Shown here: piece by piece, positions 11,172 to 23,580 of the stretch
Position numbering within the stretch: the stretch's first letter is position 1
How the letters are laid out: each line of letters begins with the position of its first letter
Assembly: GCA_001692895.1 (NCBI GenBank)
Contig: KV748188.1
Coordinates: 1,984,001-2,048,000 of the forward strand
From: Cenococcum geophilum 1.58
Lineage: Eukaryota > Ascomycota > Dothideomycetes > Gloniales > Gloniaceae
DNA: 64,000 nucleotides
Reading direction: 5' to 3'
Position numbers and translations under genes: made by a program
The notes under the pieces: model-generated
Told to the model about the DNA's origin: nothing
The model's input: only the letters and a program-made list of their open reading frames with translations
Databases searched by the model: none

Positions 11172-12270
11172 TTCGTGCGTGGCATCAGGGTGGTCGATCG
11201 GATGAGAAAAGGATGGCTGGGAATACGGCGTTTGTGGGGCTGTATAGTCGCTGATGGGCGGCATGAGAGCTGGCGTACAGCGTATTACGTCGTGTTAGGC
11301 CTAATCACCCCTCTGGGTGGCTTCAACGGCGAGAGCTTTATGCGGGAAATAGCTTAATGAAGATATCCCGCTACGGAATCTACAATATTAGCCTAATAGG
11401 CATGGGTCAAGAAGTTCCAACGATAGAGTTCTTATAACGCTCTTGCTGGGAAGGCGAATATAATATCCTTAGTAAACTCGACGGCATGTGATTGGTTACC
11501 CGGTCTCTAAATCACATTTGACAAGCTCAAATGGAACTCGACATTCCCTAGCTATTCACTACTAGCCCAAGTTAGTGGCCCCAGGGATGATGATGATTGA
11601 TATGGGTCTCTTCCGTAAGTGTTGTTCAGTAGTTACCATACTGCCCCAAATACTACCCCTTAACACGTTGGTTTGCGTCCTACCGTTATCGATAAGAACT
11701 AGCCAATTAAATCAATTAAAAATGCTATACGCGTTGTGTGATTCTAGTTTTGCAGGGACCACTTGATCTTAGGACGCAAGTGAGGCGGAGAGAGTACAGA
11801 AGTTCCATGGAACCATACATTTTTAAACATCCAAAACCATGCTTTTGTAAAAAAGAAAAGAAAAAAGAAAAAAAGAAGATAGGGACTTGTGAACGTTCAA
11901 AGGCTTTAAGTAACCAAACGAAGGATAATGTTTTCACTCAGGCATATATCCCGAACGCCATTAATAGAAGCATACATGTAGGCGTTATCTGTATATTCTC
12001 TGCTAGGCATGCGGTTTGAGATGGGAATCTAGGGGGCTTTAGAGTTGAAGGTAAGAAGATATTTAGATGCTTTTCATAAATATCTAAAGTCATTCACGAC
12101 GGCATGTATAAGAGACCATATTAAGTGTACGCCTCAGAGGCATATAGAATAAAGATTCCAAATATCCTGAGTTTAGTGACTCCATACGCGAAACCAGAAA
12201 ACCGGCCTCCGTAGCCAAACCCAAACACCAGCATTGAACCATAGTCCTTACACCCCTAAATTACAAAGTA
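11172..12270. other. Convergent intergenic region
   Basis: Between the 3' ends of FEN1 (+) and MAD1 (-). It contains an A/G-rich low-complexity run at about 11848-11880 and is otherwise featureless. Small open frames here resemble nothing. Confidence 0.6.
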
Positions 12271-14488
12271 TCATGCCCTTACGGCTCGTGTAGTTCTTTC
12301 ATAAAACTCTAGCGTCATCGCCGCCAAAAAGCACGGAATCTCCTTTCTTTCCTCCACCCAAAACGTGATCAAATCTCTGATTTCCATTGCGAACACACTC
12401 TGGGGCCCCCCGCTTACTTTCATAGTCCCATTCTCACCATCAAACACAATACTGTTCTCCCCCGTCTCTTCGTCGCCAGGGTAGAACATGGAAGTCACGC
12501 GAACACGGCCGTTTGGCATGAAATCCATCTTCCACCCAAGGACTGATGCCACAGCCTCTCGGAATTCCAGCGATTTCGCTGTCCAGATGGTCTTAAGGCG
12601 TTTAATGCGTTTCTCACGTTCAGCGACTGTGTGTTGCAGCTCAGCGATTTCGTCGCCCGAGGCTGCGAGTGTAGCTAGAGGGACGGAGTCGGGCGCTGGT
12701 TCCGCACCTTCGAGGCGGGCAAGGAGAGCAGCGTTTGCCTCTCGGAGATTTTTCACGGTGCTGAGCTTGAGTGCTTCGGCGTCGGCGGTGGGGTTGGAGC
12801 GGAGCTCGAGGATGCGGGTGCGTGAGGAAGCCTTGAGGGAGCTAAGTTGCGCTATATGTGCTTTTACATCCGCTTCGAGCATTGCGTTGCGTGTCTGTAA
12901 TTGCGTGAACTCTTCTTGTAGTTGCCGATTCTTGCGGCGTAGCTCGCCCAAGCGCTCATCATCCTCCGAGTCGAGAGGACGCTTTTTGCCTCCAGCGGTA
13001 GTGGCCGGGGCCTGTTCTTGACGTTGTTTCGCAGCGGTAAAATCTGCTTGTAGGGTCTGGATTTCTTTACGGTATTCGTCGACAAGATCTTCCAGTTCTT
13101 GGATCCGTTGAGCTTTTTGTGAGTCGAAATTCTCCGGTTGCATCTCGCTTTCTTCAATGTCGAAATTCTTGAGCTGAGCGCGGAGATATTCGACCTCTTT
13201 CGTAGCTAATGCTTTCTGCCGTTCGAGCCTAGCGCGAACTTTGCTGTCTCCACCACCTCCTGATGTTTTCAATTTCTGGAGCTCTCCTAATAATTTGGCC
13301 TTCTCATCCTCGAGTATTTTGATGTTTTCATCTTTCACGGATAGCTCGGGCTGAACTGCTCCTAGCCTCTCCAAAAGTGAAGCATTCTCAATACGCTCCC
13401 GGACAAAGGCTCGTGCAAGATCTTCGGGAGAGTCGAATTGCAACTCCCCTTTAGTCGACGTCTCACTCTCGAGGTACGCTGTCCACGACTTCTTCTCGTC
13501 TTCTAGTAACTGTCTTTTCAGTTGTGCTTCGCTCAGCTCCCGCCGTAGGTCATTCATCATGCGAACCCTGCCCTCTAATGTCCTCTTCTCTTCCTCCACA
13601 ACCTCAATGCTCTTATGAATCTTCCGGTATTGTTTGAGTTCCGCATGCTGTTCGCGATTCAAGGCCTCCAATTTCTTAATATGCGCCACCTGCTCCGAAA
13701 GCTCTCTCTTAATGACAGCTAGCGTATCGGTATCTCCCGTCTGAGCCTTGAGTTGTAAGACATCGGTTTCTAGACGTCCAATCTCAATCTCACGCTGGGA
13801 TAATTTCTGTTGTGTAGTCTGTAGTGCGGTGACTTTGGCGTCCAGATCCGCCCGAAGTCCTTCGACTGATCCCTGCAAAGTGTTGTAACGGGTTTCCAAT
13901 TCATTGTAACGATGCTTATTCTGCCTCTCTATAGACAATAGCTCCCCTTGTGCTTCATCAAGTTCCTCCTGTAGGGTCTGACTTTTGTCTTGCGCAGTAC
14001 GAAGGTTGCGCTCCGATTCGAGCTTCTCATTTACGCTCCGATCCTGCGTGTCTTGCAACTCCCGCACCAACGCGTTGTATTTAGCAGTTGCCGCATTGTT
14101 AGAGGTCTCGGACGCCTTGGAAATAATCAGTCAGTAAGTTTTACGATATCTCCGCCCATACTCAGCTCACCTGTGCCCGCCGGAAGTCCGCCTCAGCCTT
14201 GTTCTGAACTTCTCGCAATTCCTTCTGGTGGCGCAAATTTGTTACTTCGCGCTCCTGCTTGAGAGATTCTAACTCATATTGGAGTGTGTTTATTTGTGCT
14301 CGAAGGTCTTCATTGCCAGGGTCTGCGCAAAAGTTAACGATGCGCTTGCGCAAACGGTACAAGGATAACTGACCTGATCGGACGGCATGAGAGGTTCGTA
14401 GGGTTTCGCGAAAAGGCGGCGGAGGGGGGGAGGAGGCGCCAGTAAGGAAGTCATAGGTAGGTTGGGTTGAATTTCGACCCGCCGCCAT
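12271..14488 (-). CDS. MAD1: Spindle assembly checkpoint protein Mad1
   Basis: Three exons on the minus strand: 14488-14374, 14322-14171, 14115-12271, giving 703 aa. Mad1 recruits and converts Mad2 at unattached kinetochores and sits at nuclear pores in interphase. Most of the protein (about residues 75-560) is coiled coil, rich in Glu, Lys, Gln and Leu with heptads. The C-terminal RWD-like domain is diagnostic: KRIKRLKTIW contains the RLK motif (residues 595-597) that binds Bub1, followed by SVLGWKMDFMPNGRVRVTSM, NGTMKVSGGP and RKEIPCFLAAMTLEFYE. The short N-terminus is basic and Pro-rich. Splicing of the first two introns (51 and 55 bp) is set by frame and consensus sites; these N-terminal junctions are the least certain part. 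Confidence 0.93.
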
Positions 14489-17400
14489 CGCAAAAGATCA
14501 AACTTGAAGATAGCTTAATCGGGGTAAAAGAGATAAAAGAGAAATCGAGGCAGTCTCTCATGCCATGAGGAAGCGAAACGCTACACGTCTCAAGCAGTAC
14601 AGTGAAATGGAGTTGATAGCGTCACAATGGAAACAATGGCGTCCGTATTGTCACCAAAATAATCGATTCGGTGAGGTTGCTGAAAGCGGACAGCATCGCG
14701 AACTCTCCGCGTGGCACGTGAGCTCTGAGAACGGACCTCTTCCATCGAAAGAACCCAGGCAAGTTTCGTCGACGTGATAGTCAGCGCATGTCTCTGTCAA
14801 GGACACTCATGAGACTTCACAAGATTTTTAGTACCTTTGTTATATAAATATGGGGCGGAAGATGGGCAAGAGAGGGCATGGAATACCTCTTCGCAGGAGT
14901 GCCTTCAGGAATTCATTAATGTCTTCCGAGAACATCAGCGGCAACGATGAGATACTAAAGTATTCATTAGATGCAGAACGAGCCATAATTAGTACTCATC
15001 AGAACTCATTTTCACTAATTCTCTCCCACTTTAGGCTTTAGAGTAGTATGTCTTGTTGACACGTAGCAACCCTCTTCTTTCGCGTTCTCTAAAGATTTTC
15101 TCAAATCCTATGTGGTCTCTTCATGTCATAGTCGAAGCATCAAGTTATGTGCTTGATTCTGGAGTATTTTCAGACAACCTATTAAGGCTTAGTGGATCTA
15201 ATTACAGAGAGGCCATCCTGATAAGATTAGAGAAGCCTTTGATCAAAGATGTATGCTTTTCTTCTTTCTTCAGGTTCTTCTTTACGGCGGCCACTAACCT
15301 GCTTCCTCGCCAGACTCTCTGGATAGCAAGAAGGAGCGCCGAGATGCATAGCTCTGTCATTACAGGATCGCAAAAGACTTATGCAAGATCCAATAAAACG
15401 GACTGAACAGTATGTCTTCTCATTTCTCAACCCTCCCCAAACTCATAGATGAAAACCTTCCAATCACGCTTAAACCATATCTTAGATGCTCGCCAGGATG
15501 AGCATGATTTTCATTCTTTTATTTGAACTTGCAGGCATCAGGGAGTCATAATGAAAAGCTACAGGCATTTTTGAGGATATTTCGATGCCTGATGCTTGGG
15601 AATCAAGTGCTTCATATGGAAGGCTCGGGTTATATGTCGTATATTATACCTTCAAATCATTCTAAAGGATTCCAGAATTCTGCTAGCATGGCATCAATAC
15701 TCTAGCTGATATGCAAAATGGCAGGTGATCAGCGGATCCCGGCTACTTGGCAGTATCAAGTGCGTTCTTCAAGTGACCCCAAGGAGATTACTTCTAAGAT
15801 ATATGTTTCTGCCTTAGGTCATGGCGCGAGTGTGAGCAGACTGTTGTCGCTTGCTTATTCCAGCTTGTTATGCAAGACTACGGCATAATCCCTATTAGTA
15901 ACAGCGAAATTACAGGTGAGGCCGTGCCTTGCGAGAGACTTGTTATCTCACAGTCAGGCAATAGGTTTGTTTTTAGGATGCACTAGCTAAGCACACGGAT
16001 TCTTCATAGTGTCTAGACACTGGGTCAAGTGGCAACGACTATGCTCATTTTTGTATCTATAATTCACTTAGCTGCCGCCATTGGCGAATCTACTACTTGT
16101 GGGCACGGGTGAAGCACGCCTCTCTCTTTAGACTACAAAAACCTTTAAATCTGATTGGCAATCACACCACACCCCGGCCATGAAGAATGCATCCTAGAGA
16201 GTGCATACCCCTCGACAACTTATCTCCGACTGTATCAAGCTTCGCGCGGCACCGCACGGTCAACTTCGCAACGTGATGGATAATATAAATCCATTAAGCG
16301 CCTAATGTAGTATAGCAGGCATTTCTTGGGGTGATGGTTGATGTCGCGTCCCCACCATATGCAGCGTGCTGTCCAATGATTTCGCAGATATACATCCGCT
16401 TTGCGGCAAGAGGCCAAACAATGGGCCCTTTCGGTCAGCTAAGTATAGACGGGACAAAGGTCAAACGGGAACGGCTCAATGCCCCTGCAACAGCTGGTGG
16501 CTGGTTCAGCAGTTCCTCAAGCAGTGTTTCAGGTACTGCCCTACAAAGCTTGGCTTACTAGATACGCGGCGTTCCACGGTTTATTAGCTTCTTCTGGGGG
16601 GATGGCTTCTTGCTGGTACAGCGGGTTGCCCTGTTCGCGTCGCCAAAGAGTAATGTGAAGACCGGCTATGGCAAAGGCGCATTCGCTATGTCAGGCCTCA
16701 ACTCCAGCGCAACATGCAAGGCTACTCGAATTTCACAGATCACGGACAGAAATAACAGGGGTGAGCCCCAGTGCTACTGCCAGGCGAGGTTTTCTGCAGT
16801 GTGAGACATGCAAGACGGTTACACCAATGAAATGGCTGGAGTCGGGTGTAGTCAAATTGTGGAACAGAATCCCAGAATCCCAGAATCCCAGCGGCTAGCG
16901 CTTGGAGGGCAAGCTCCCCACTGCCAATTCCTGCCTCTTCTGTATCCAAAGCTGTGCCTAACCGAACTAAAAAGATCTTTTCGAAAGACATATCCTCATA
17001 CCATCGCCTACCACCTCCCGTCCTTGCCCGCTGTCGCGCATACGTCGAGACCAAACGCCGTTCCGCTTCAAAATCAACCCCGCCATCCCGCCGCGCCCGG
17101 GGTCCACTCCTAGTGATAACACCTCCCAAGAGCAACTGCAAGCAACCTAGGTATGTCGTGACCTGCAGACAGCTGGTAATAGTTTTGGTCGTTTATAAGA
17201 ATTGCCTATGCTGTTCTTGTAAATCTACTCGGTTGTTAACCTACTTTTCTTTGTAGACCTCCACAGCGCCCTGCCCCGCATCTATTCCACCCATTTGCGC
17301 AGACTCGTTACGCGGACGGACCGGCTGGCTGCATACCACGCCGGTATCCTTTCGTAGCGCTTGCCTTGTGCACGCGCAAACGTGAAGAAAGGTCTGCCGA

Positions 17401-18107
17401 GTCGAACGAGGTCCAGCAAAGTAGTCACCATTTAGATCACCGAGGCCTGCCACCCACCGCATACCGCACCGATTCCCTTCGAATACATAAAAGAATAAGG
17501 GCGTTGGAGTAGAGAGAGCCTTGAATTGAGGGGACTCGTTCGAAGGCCTCGCCGTATTGGAAAGGAAGTGTCAACTTCCAGCCTTGATCTGGTACGTGGA
17601 AAGCGGTGTGCTCTGAGAATACCTTCTCCAGGAAGCGGCACACGTCATTCTTACTATGGTTGTCGGGTATACACTACGACTAAAAACGGCATTCAATTCA
17701 AGAAGCGCAATTTCTTAGTTCAATTCAGCTTCGCCGTACGTGTCATACGTCTTTAATCTTGCTCGTTGCAAGGAGTAGGCAAAACTTAGAAGATGTGTTT
17801 TTTTTACCGAGAAGATCATCCTTTGGGTCGAATCACCTGGGCTCTGCGTGGTGTTGCATTCTCATGTCGGCTTTAAGATAATCTCGTTTATTCAGCTTTA
17901 TGATCTGACCTTCACTGACGAGACAATGGATTGCAGATTTTACCGAATTTCCTTTCAGCACCAACTTTTATCATCTTGACTACAAATTCCTTGGTTGGAT
18001 CGGCGAATCCACTTCAGTCAAGCAAAATCAGACAACGCGCTGAGCTGTCGGCCTTGGGAAAGCCAAGATAGCGCAAACGCGCATATTTTCACCAATAGAC
18101 CGACAAA
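14489..18107. other. Long intergenic region upstream of the MAP kinase
   Basis: About 3.6 kb between the start of MAD1 (-) and the start of the MAPK gene (+), by far the longest gene-free stretch of the normal-composition block. I find no family-like protein on either strand; the longest open frame (16740-17141, -) has no conserved motif. A short CCCAGAAT repeat (about 2.6 units) lies near 16869. The region could hold a long MAPK promoter and 5' leader, an unrecognised non-coding RNA or a decayed gene. Confidence 0.55.
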
Positions 18108-19393
<1,286 letters not shown>

Positions 19394-20414
19394 ATCCGCC
19401 CTTCAACACGCCCTAGTCGGCTATGCCTTTGGATACTTCTGGCATCAACTTGGGCAATTGGTAATGGGTGACAATTTTTATTCGGCCGTACGACTTGTTT
19501 TAAAGATTTTGGGTGCACTTAACCCTTCTCATATTGGAACTAAGGGTCGTATGATGATTAAATTGGTGAAAGCTGGCAGCTGGGTTGGGAATAACGCCAT
19601 AAATATCTCTTGCATTGGCGTGGTTACGGGTTGAGGAGTCCTTCTCCAATCAATCGGCAAATGTGTTTCATTGGGTGCTTCTCTATTGGTTTTTGCTACG
19701 ATATGCGCACGCGCCTTCTGAGGGAAGAGAGGCGAAGCTTACGATGTCGGGTATTAGGACATGTAGGTGGAGAGCGGGGATGCATTGCTGAATCTCCTAT
19801 GTGGTTCATCTCGTTTCATTCTCGGCAAAAGGAATAGAGTGTGGTAATTGAACTGGATTTCTTGCTTTGTGATGAGACGTGTGGGTCTTTGACTATAAGT
19901 ATGGATAGAAAGTCAGCTAATCTACACATCTAAAAATATTGACTTGTAGCCAGAACGAAAATTCCAATCCAACAGATAAGAAAGCGCTGTAATAGCTTCC
20001 GGTACTTACGCTTTCGGCGTCCGATTTTCCCCATTGGCCCCGGGTCCCTTACTTCCACTAAATCAACTATAACGAACAGTACCGGTCGGAATCCATTCTC
20101 CTGATTGATTAGTCTACAAGGCAAAGTTTATCCATCTTCCCAAGTCTTAAGCTTTGAACAGCTGGCTCTTAAATCATCCCCCCAGCTCTATTTTCACCAT
20201 GCCACCGATCTTCATCTTTGGTTTTTCTCTTCCCATCTCACCTGCCTAAACCCCCTAAAGTTTCTCTTGTCTTTCCTCTCATGCCAACTTACCCTGGCCT
20301 CCATTCTCATCCCCATCCCTTGGCCCGTTACTTTCTGTCCGTCAGCTGGGCACAGCCCGTCCGCGCCACGCTACCCTACCAATGCTTATCTGACACCTGC
20401 AAGTTGCCTGGCCA
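19394..20414. other. Intergenic region
   Basis: 3' flank of the MAPK gene and, further right, the 3' flank of the small membrane protein gene on the minus strand. CT-rich tracts at about 20200-20340 keep frames open on the plus strand but show no protein-like pattern. Confidence 0.55.
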
Positions 20415-20816
20415 TTACCTCTCTATATCCAGTTTCCGATTGTTGTTTTGGGATGCCATAGAGCGTTCCTTTCGTCGTCTTTTGTGGAGGCTCCAACCCA
20501 TGGACGCAAGCATGGAGAGTGTAAGGAGGACAATACACACAATTGCTATTATCTCATCATGATTAACGCCGTGGGTGACAGGGAGACGAGAGGCAGTGGG
20601 GTTGGAAGAGTGTGGTTGGCCGGCTATGCCGCGGTGGTACAGCTGATTGAATTGAGATTGAAAGGGCGACCTGGCGCCGGCAGTGTCCTGTATCGGGAAT
20701 GAATACGGCGGGAAGAGCGACATCGCGTTAGAAGGTAATCTGACTATCTGGCGACTAGTTGTGCTTTCGCGGCCAGCCTGGTTAGAGGTGATACTACTTA
20801 GCTGTCTTCGAGACAT
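20415..20816 (-). CDS. Small single-pass membrane protein, unknown function
   Basis: A single open frame of 133 codons, with a possible shorter start at Met32 (20723). One clear transmembrane helix (IIAIVCIVLLTLSMLASMGW, about residues 90-109) is followed at once by a Lys/Arg cluster (HKRRRKER), which by the positive-inside rule puts the short C-terminal tail in the cytoplasm. The N-terminal part is Ser/Pro/Gln-rich and lacks a clear signal peptide. I do not recognise a family. It lies about 330 bp downstream of ERV1 on the same strand. It could be a real fungal-specific gene or a chance frame. Confidence 0.4.
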   Translation of the reverse strand: MSRRQLSSITSNQAGRESTTSRQIVRLPSNAMSLFPPYSFPIQDTAGARSPFQSQFNQLYHRGIAGQPHSSNPTASRLPVTHGVNHDEIIAIVCIVLLTLSMLASMGWSLHKRRRKERSMASQNNNRKLDIER

Positions 20817-21148
20817 GTTTGGTTGGAGGATATTGGAGTATGAGGTAATATATCTGTGGGTTCTTTAAAGTTTACCTATTTACCCTGACACGACGGGTTG
20901 CTTGGAGCACTATTACCTTGTCGGGAAGTTTAAGGAGTATGAATGCTTATTGTTGCAAATTTGCGAGAACAGTGTTTGTGAAGTTTAAGTTGAGTATGAT
21001 ATTATACATACCTATGTACAGGTTGCCTCGTGCGGAGGATTTCTCGGCGCCCCTTAATGCGTGAGTGGAAATTCTATGCCAGAAAGATGCTAACCGTAAC
21101 GCCGCCATAGTTTTAGATAATAATACAGATACACTAACGAGAGAATTT
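20817..21148. other. Intergenic region
   Basis: Downstream flank of ERV1 and possible upstream region of the small membrane protein gene. Nothing recognisable is present. Confidence 0.5.
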
Positions 21149-21802
21149 TCAATCACATTTCCCATCTTTCCAACCCGTCCGCCACCGCTCTTCCCATCTA
21201 TCACAATCAAACCTCTCTTTTCCGAGTTTAACATTAACAGCATTGTGCGCCTCGCACATCCAGCGGCCAAACTCATCACGCGAGCTCACTCGAGGCGCAT
21301 TGCGGTCCTCTTTGAGCCACTGTTGGAAGTCTTGCGCACATGTCCAACATGGATAAAGTTTTGAGAATGTGGATAAGAATCGCGTTGTTTCTTGTTGCAG
21401 TTCTTGAGATGGACGAACTGGATATGTTGCAGTTATTGAGTGTAAGAGTGTCCAAGATGAGTGGCCCAGTTGTTCTACGTCTGGCGGACAGTCTGAAGGC
21501 TGCTGAAGGTCTGAGACGGCTCCGGCCGGCGGAGTTGCCGTAGTCGCCGAAGTGGGATCTTGAGTCTTTTGCTTCGTCATCGCTGCCCACGATGCAAAGG
21601 ATGTACATGAGCGGCACCTACGATACAGAACTTGTTAGCACGGTCATAGGGATTAACACACCCACACATCTAAAAGTGTTCTCGTGGCTCGAGAAACTCA
21701 CGGCTTGCCATCTGCGCCCAGAACAACGCCTTTGGGGAATCTCTTAAGCGGCGAATTAGCATGATCACCACTTTCTACCGTCTCCAAAGGCTGTCCTGGC
21801 AT
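21149..21802 (-). CDS. ERV1: FAD-linked sulfhydryl oxidase Erv1 (ALR)
   Basis: Two exons on the minus strand, 21802-21702 and 21617-21149 (84 bp intron), giving 189 aa. Erv1 re-oxidises Mia40 in the mitochondrial intermembrane space and passes electrons to cytochrome c, driving disulfide-coupled import. The N-terminal shuttle motif PCRSC (Cys35, Cys38) spans the intron junction and marks this as Erv1 rather than the ER enzyme Erv2. The catalytic core has LGHSSWTLLHSITATYP, the FAD-proximal YPCWTC (Cys124, Cys127), then FGRWMCEAHNAVNVKLGK and ERWRTGWKDGKCD at the C-terminus. Length and all key cysteines match the family. Its start is 194 bp from the start of the divergent PQ-loop gene. Confidence 0.95.
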
Positions 21803-21996
21803 TACTGTAGTCCTCTATATTCCTCTCTATCGTGCCAGAGAAATGTGGGAGTTCAGTTCAGTGGATTACAAAGGCTTCGACTTTTGTAGTCTGTGCTTTC
21901 GCCCGGCTTTGAGGAACTAGGGTTTCTTCCGTCATCACTTCATCCCGACGAAGATGCTAACCACCACTAATCTCTTCAAGAGCAACTACCAACGCT

Positions 21997-23047
21997 ATGA
22001 ATGTACCCATTGCAGCTAATGCACTAGGCACGATTGGTGCAGTATGTAAAACACCTCGAAAATCGAAACAGTCACTGAGTTTGCTTGGCACAGATATGTT
22101 GGTCGGTTCAAGTATGCCACAGCGCGCCGATGAGCGAATAAGCAATTGGACTAAATACTGTTTAGCTCATACCACAAATTATTATTAATTACCGGAGGCA
22201 AAATGCAATCGGGCTACAGCCCACGATGATGATGCTATGGGCTTGGGCGGGAGTTCCTTTAGGGGTCTACAACATTGTTGAGAATTTTAATATTGCTCTT
22301 CGCATTCAGCCCCAGATCCTGACTTTTCTAAGTCTGATAACATGGATTCAGTGTTTTTACTATCAGAAGGTTTGTTATTTTTGCCCCCATAAATACAAAT
22401 TTAAGTAATTGCTGATTGTTTAAAAGCACTGGTCAATATTACATGCTCTAGCCGTGGTCGTCCCAGTCGCTTCACTTATGGGCGGAATACAAGCAGCACT
22501 CATCATTGCGCTACGTATATCTCGCTCCGAGCATATTCAATGGCCAACAATTTTGATGGCGGTGCTATCGGCCAGCCTGCTCGCTGCGGGAGTGCTCCGT
22601 CATTACTGGGATATCTATGTTCACCGTACCGTTCGTGGCATATCCTTTATTTTCGTCGCTATCGATGCAGCAGGCGACTTGTTCTCTCTTGTCTCCGTAT
22701 TATTCCAGCCAACCCTTGACGTCCTCGGACTTGTTATCTATGGTACAGAGCTTGCATTGTGGATAGGGGTATTTGCCTGCGGTGGATATTTCAATCTTGT
22801 GCCCTGGGCGAGAAAGAAATTGGAGACATCAAAGTCGAATATATTGGCGAACGTTTCTCCGAGGATTACAGGTCGTAGTCAAGGCATTGAACAAATCGCC
22901 CTACACGATATACCATCGTCAACGTCGATATTTCGGACCCCTTCCGGCGAAATTGCGGCTGCACTTGCTAGAACTAGTGTTTCTAGAAGAGCAAACATTG
23001 ATGACAGCGAAAGTCGGGTGACAACTACTGAGGGAGCCGCGGACTGA
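21997..23047 (+). CDS. PQ-loop repeat membrane protein
   Basis: Four exons fit: 21997-22041, 22094-22111, 22166-22369, 22427-23047, giving 295 aa. The first PQ-loop reads LIPQIIINYRRQNAIGLQPT (Pro-Gln in LIPQ), followed by WAWAGVPLGVYNI; a second Pro-Gln (IQPQILTFLSLITW) and about seven hydrophobic helices follow. PQ-loop proteins include vacuolar basic amino acid exporters (Ypq/PQLC2), cystinosin and other small-solute carriers; which solute this one moves cannot be told. The C-terminal 75 residues are hydrophilic and probably cytosolic. Exon 2 is only 18 nt (ICWSVQ) and is needed to give the conserved helix entering LIPQ. The divergent neighbour is ERV1. Family is well supported; the exon 1 start is plausible but short. 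Confidence 0.83.
22094..22111 (+). other. 18-nt micro-exon of the PQ-loop gene
   Basis: The exon encodes ICWSVQ, preceded by an acceptor GGCACAG and followed by a donor GTATGC. It joins LGTIGA (exon 1) to LIPQII (exon 3) in frame, producing the Trp/Gln pattern usual just before the first PQ motif. Reading without it hits stops in every frame. Confidence 0.75.
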
Positions 23048-23580
23048 GTGCTTGCTCCACAGCAAGCAGACTGTAGAAAATCCGAAAGTGCCAAGAGAAA
23101 ATACGTTAATGACCAGAAGCATCACCTGCATTCTAAGTGTCCTTCGGACTTCCAGTCAGCCTGGATCGGTAAGGTATTTGTAGCGTGCTCTATAGGGATT
23201 CTGAGATGCTGTCTGCATCTAATCAGGTACGATCATAGTTGCTTCTGTGCTGAGCTTCATACTTTGATCATTTAAGTTGTCTATTCACCTAAGCGAAAAC
23301 GCTGATATAATTTGCTATTTGTCAGTGACTATAAGTTGGGGTGAACCGCAGAACCTCATTTTGCTTTATCTTGCCCTTCCTTCTTCCGCCTCCTTTGTCA
23401 TTATTCCCTGAACCTCCACTCTCACCTTCCATTTGTAGCATCACGGTCACGCAATAAACCCCAAATCCTCAAGCCCATCTTCGCCCCTCCATACAATCTA
23501 CAGAATCGACCCATCAAGAGCCAACTTAGGTCCATCGTATCATAAATAGAACTCTCCATTGTGTGAAACCCACAGCCGCT
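23048..23580 (+). promoter_or_regulatory. Intergenic region with CT-rich promoter-like tract
   Basis: 3' flank of the PQ-loop gene, then a pyrimidine-rich stretch at about 23355-23430 upstream of the next start codon, as is common before fungal transcription starts. No other feature is seen. Confidence 0.45.

Noticed and set aside
16740-17141. 133-codon open frame, minus strand
   Set aside because: No start context, no conserved motif and no splice partners; looks like chance in a GC-richer patch.
20105-20562. Open frames on the plus strand rich in Pro, Ser and Leu
   Set aside because: They come from CT-rich sequence and lie partly antisense to a better candidate gene.
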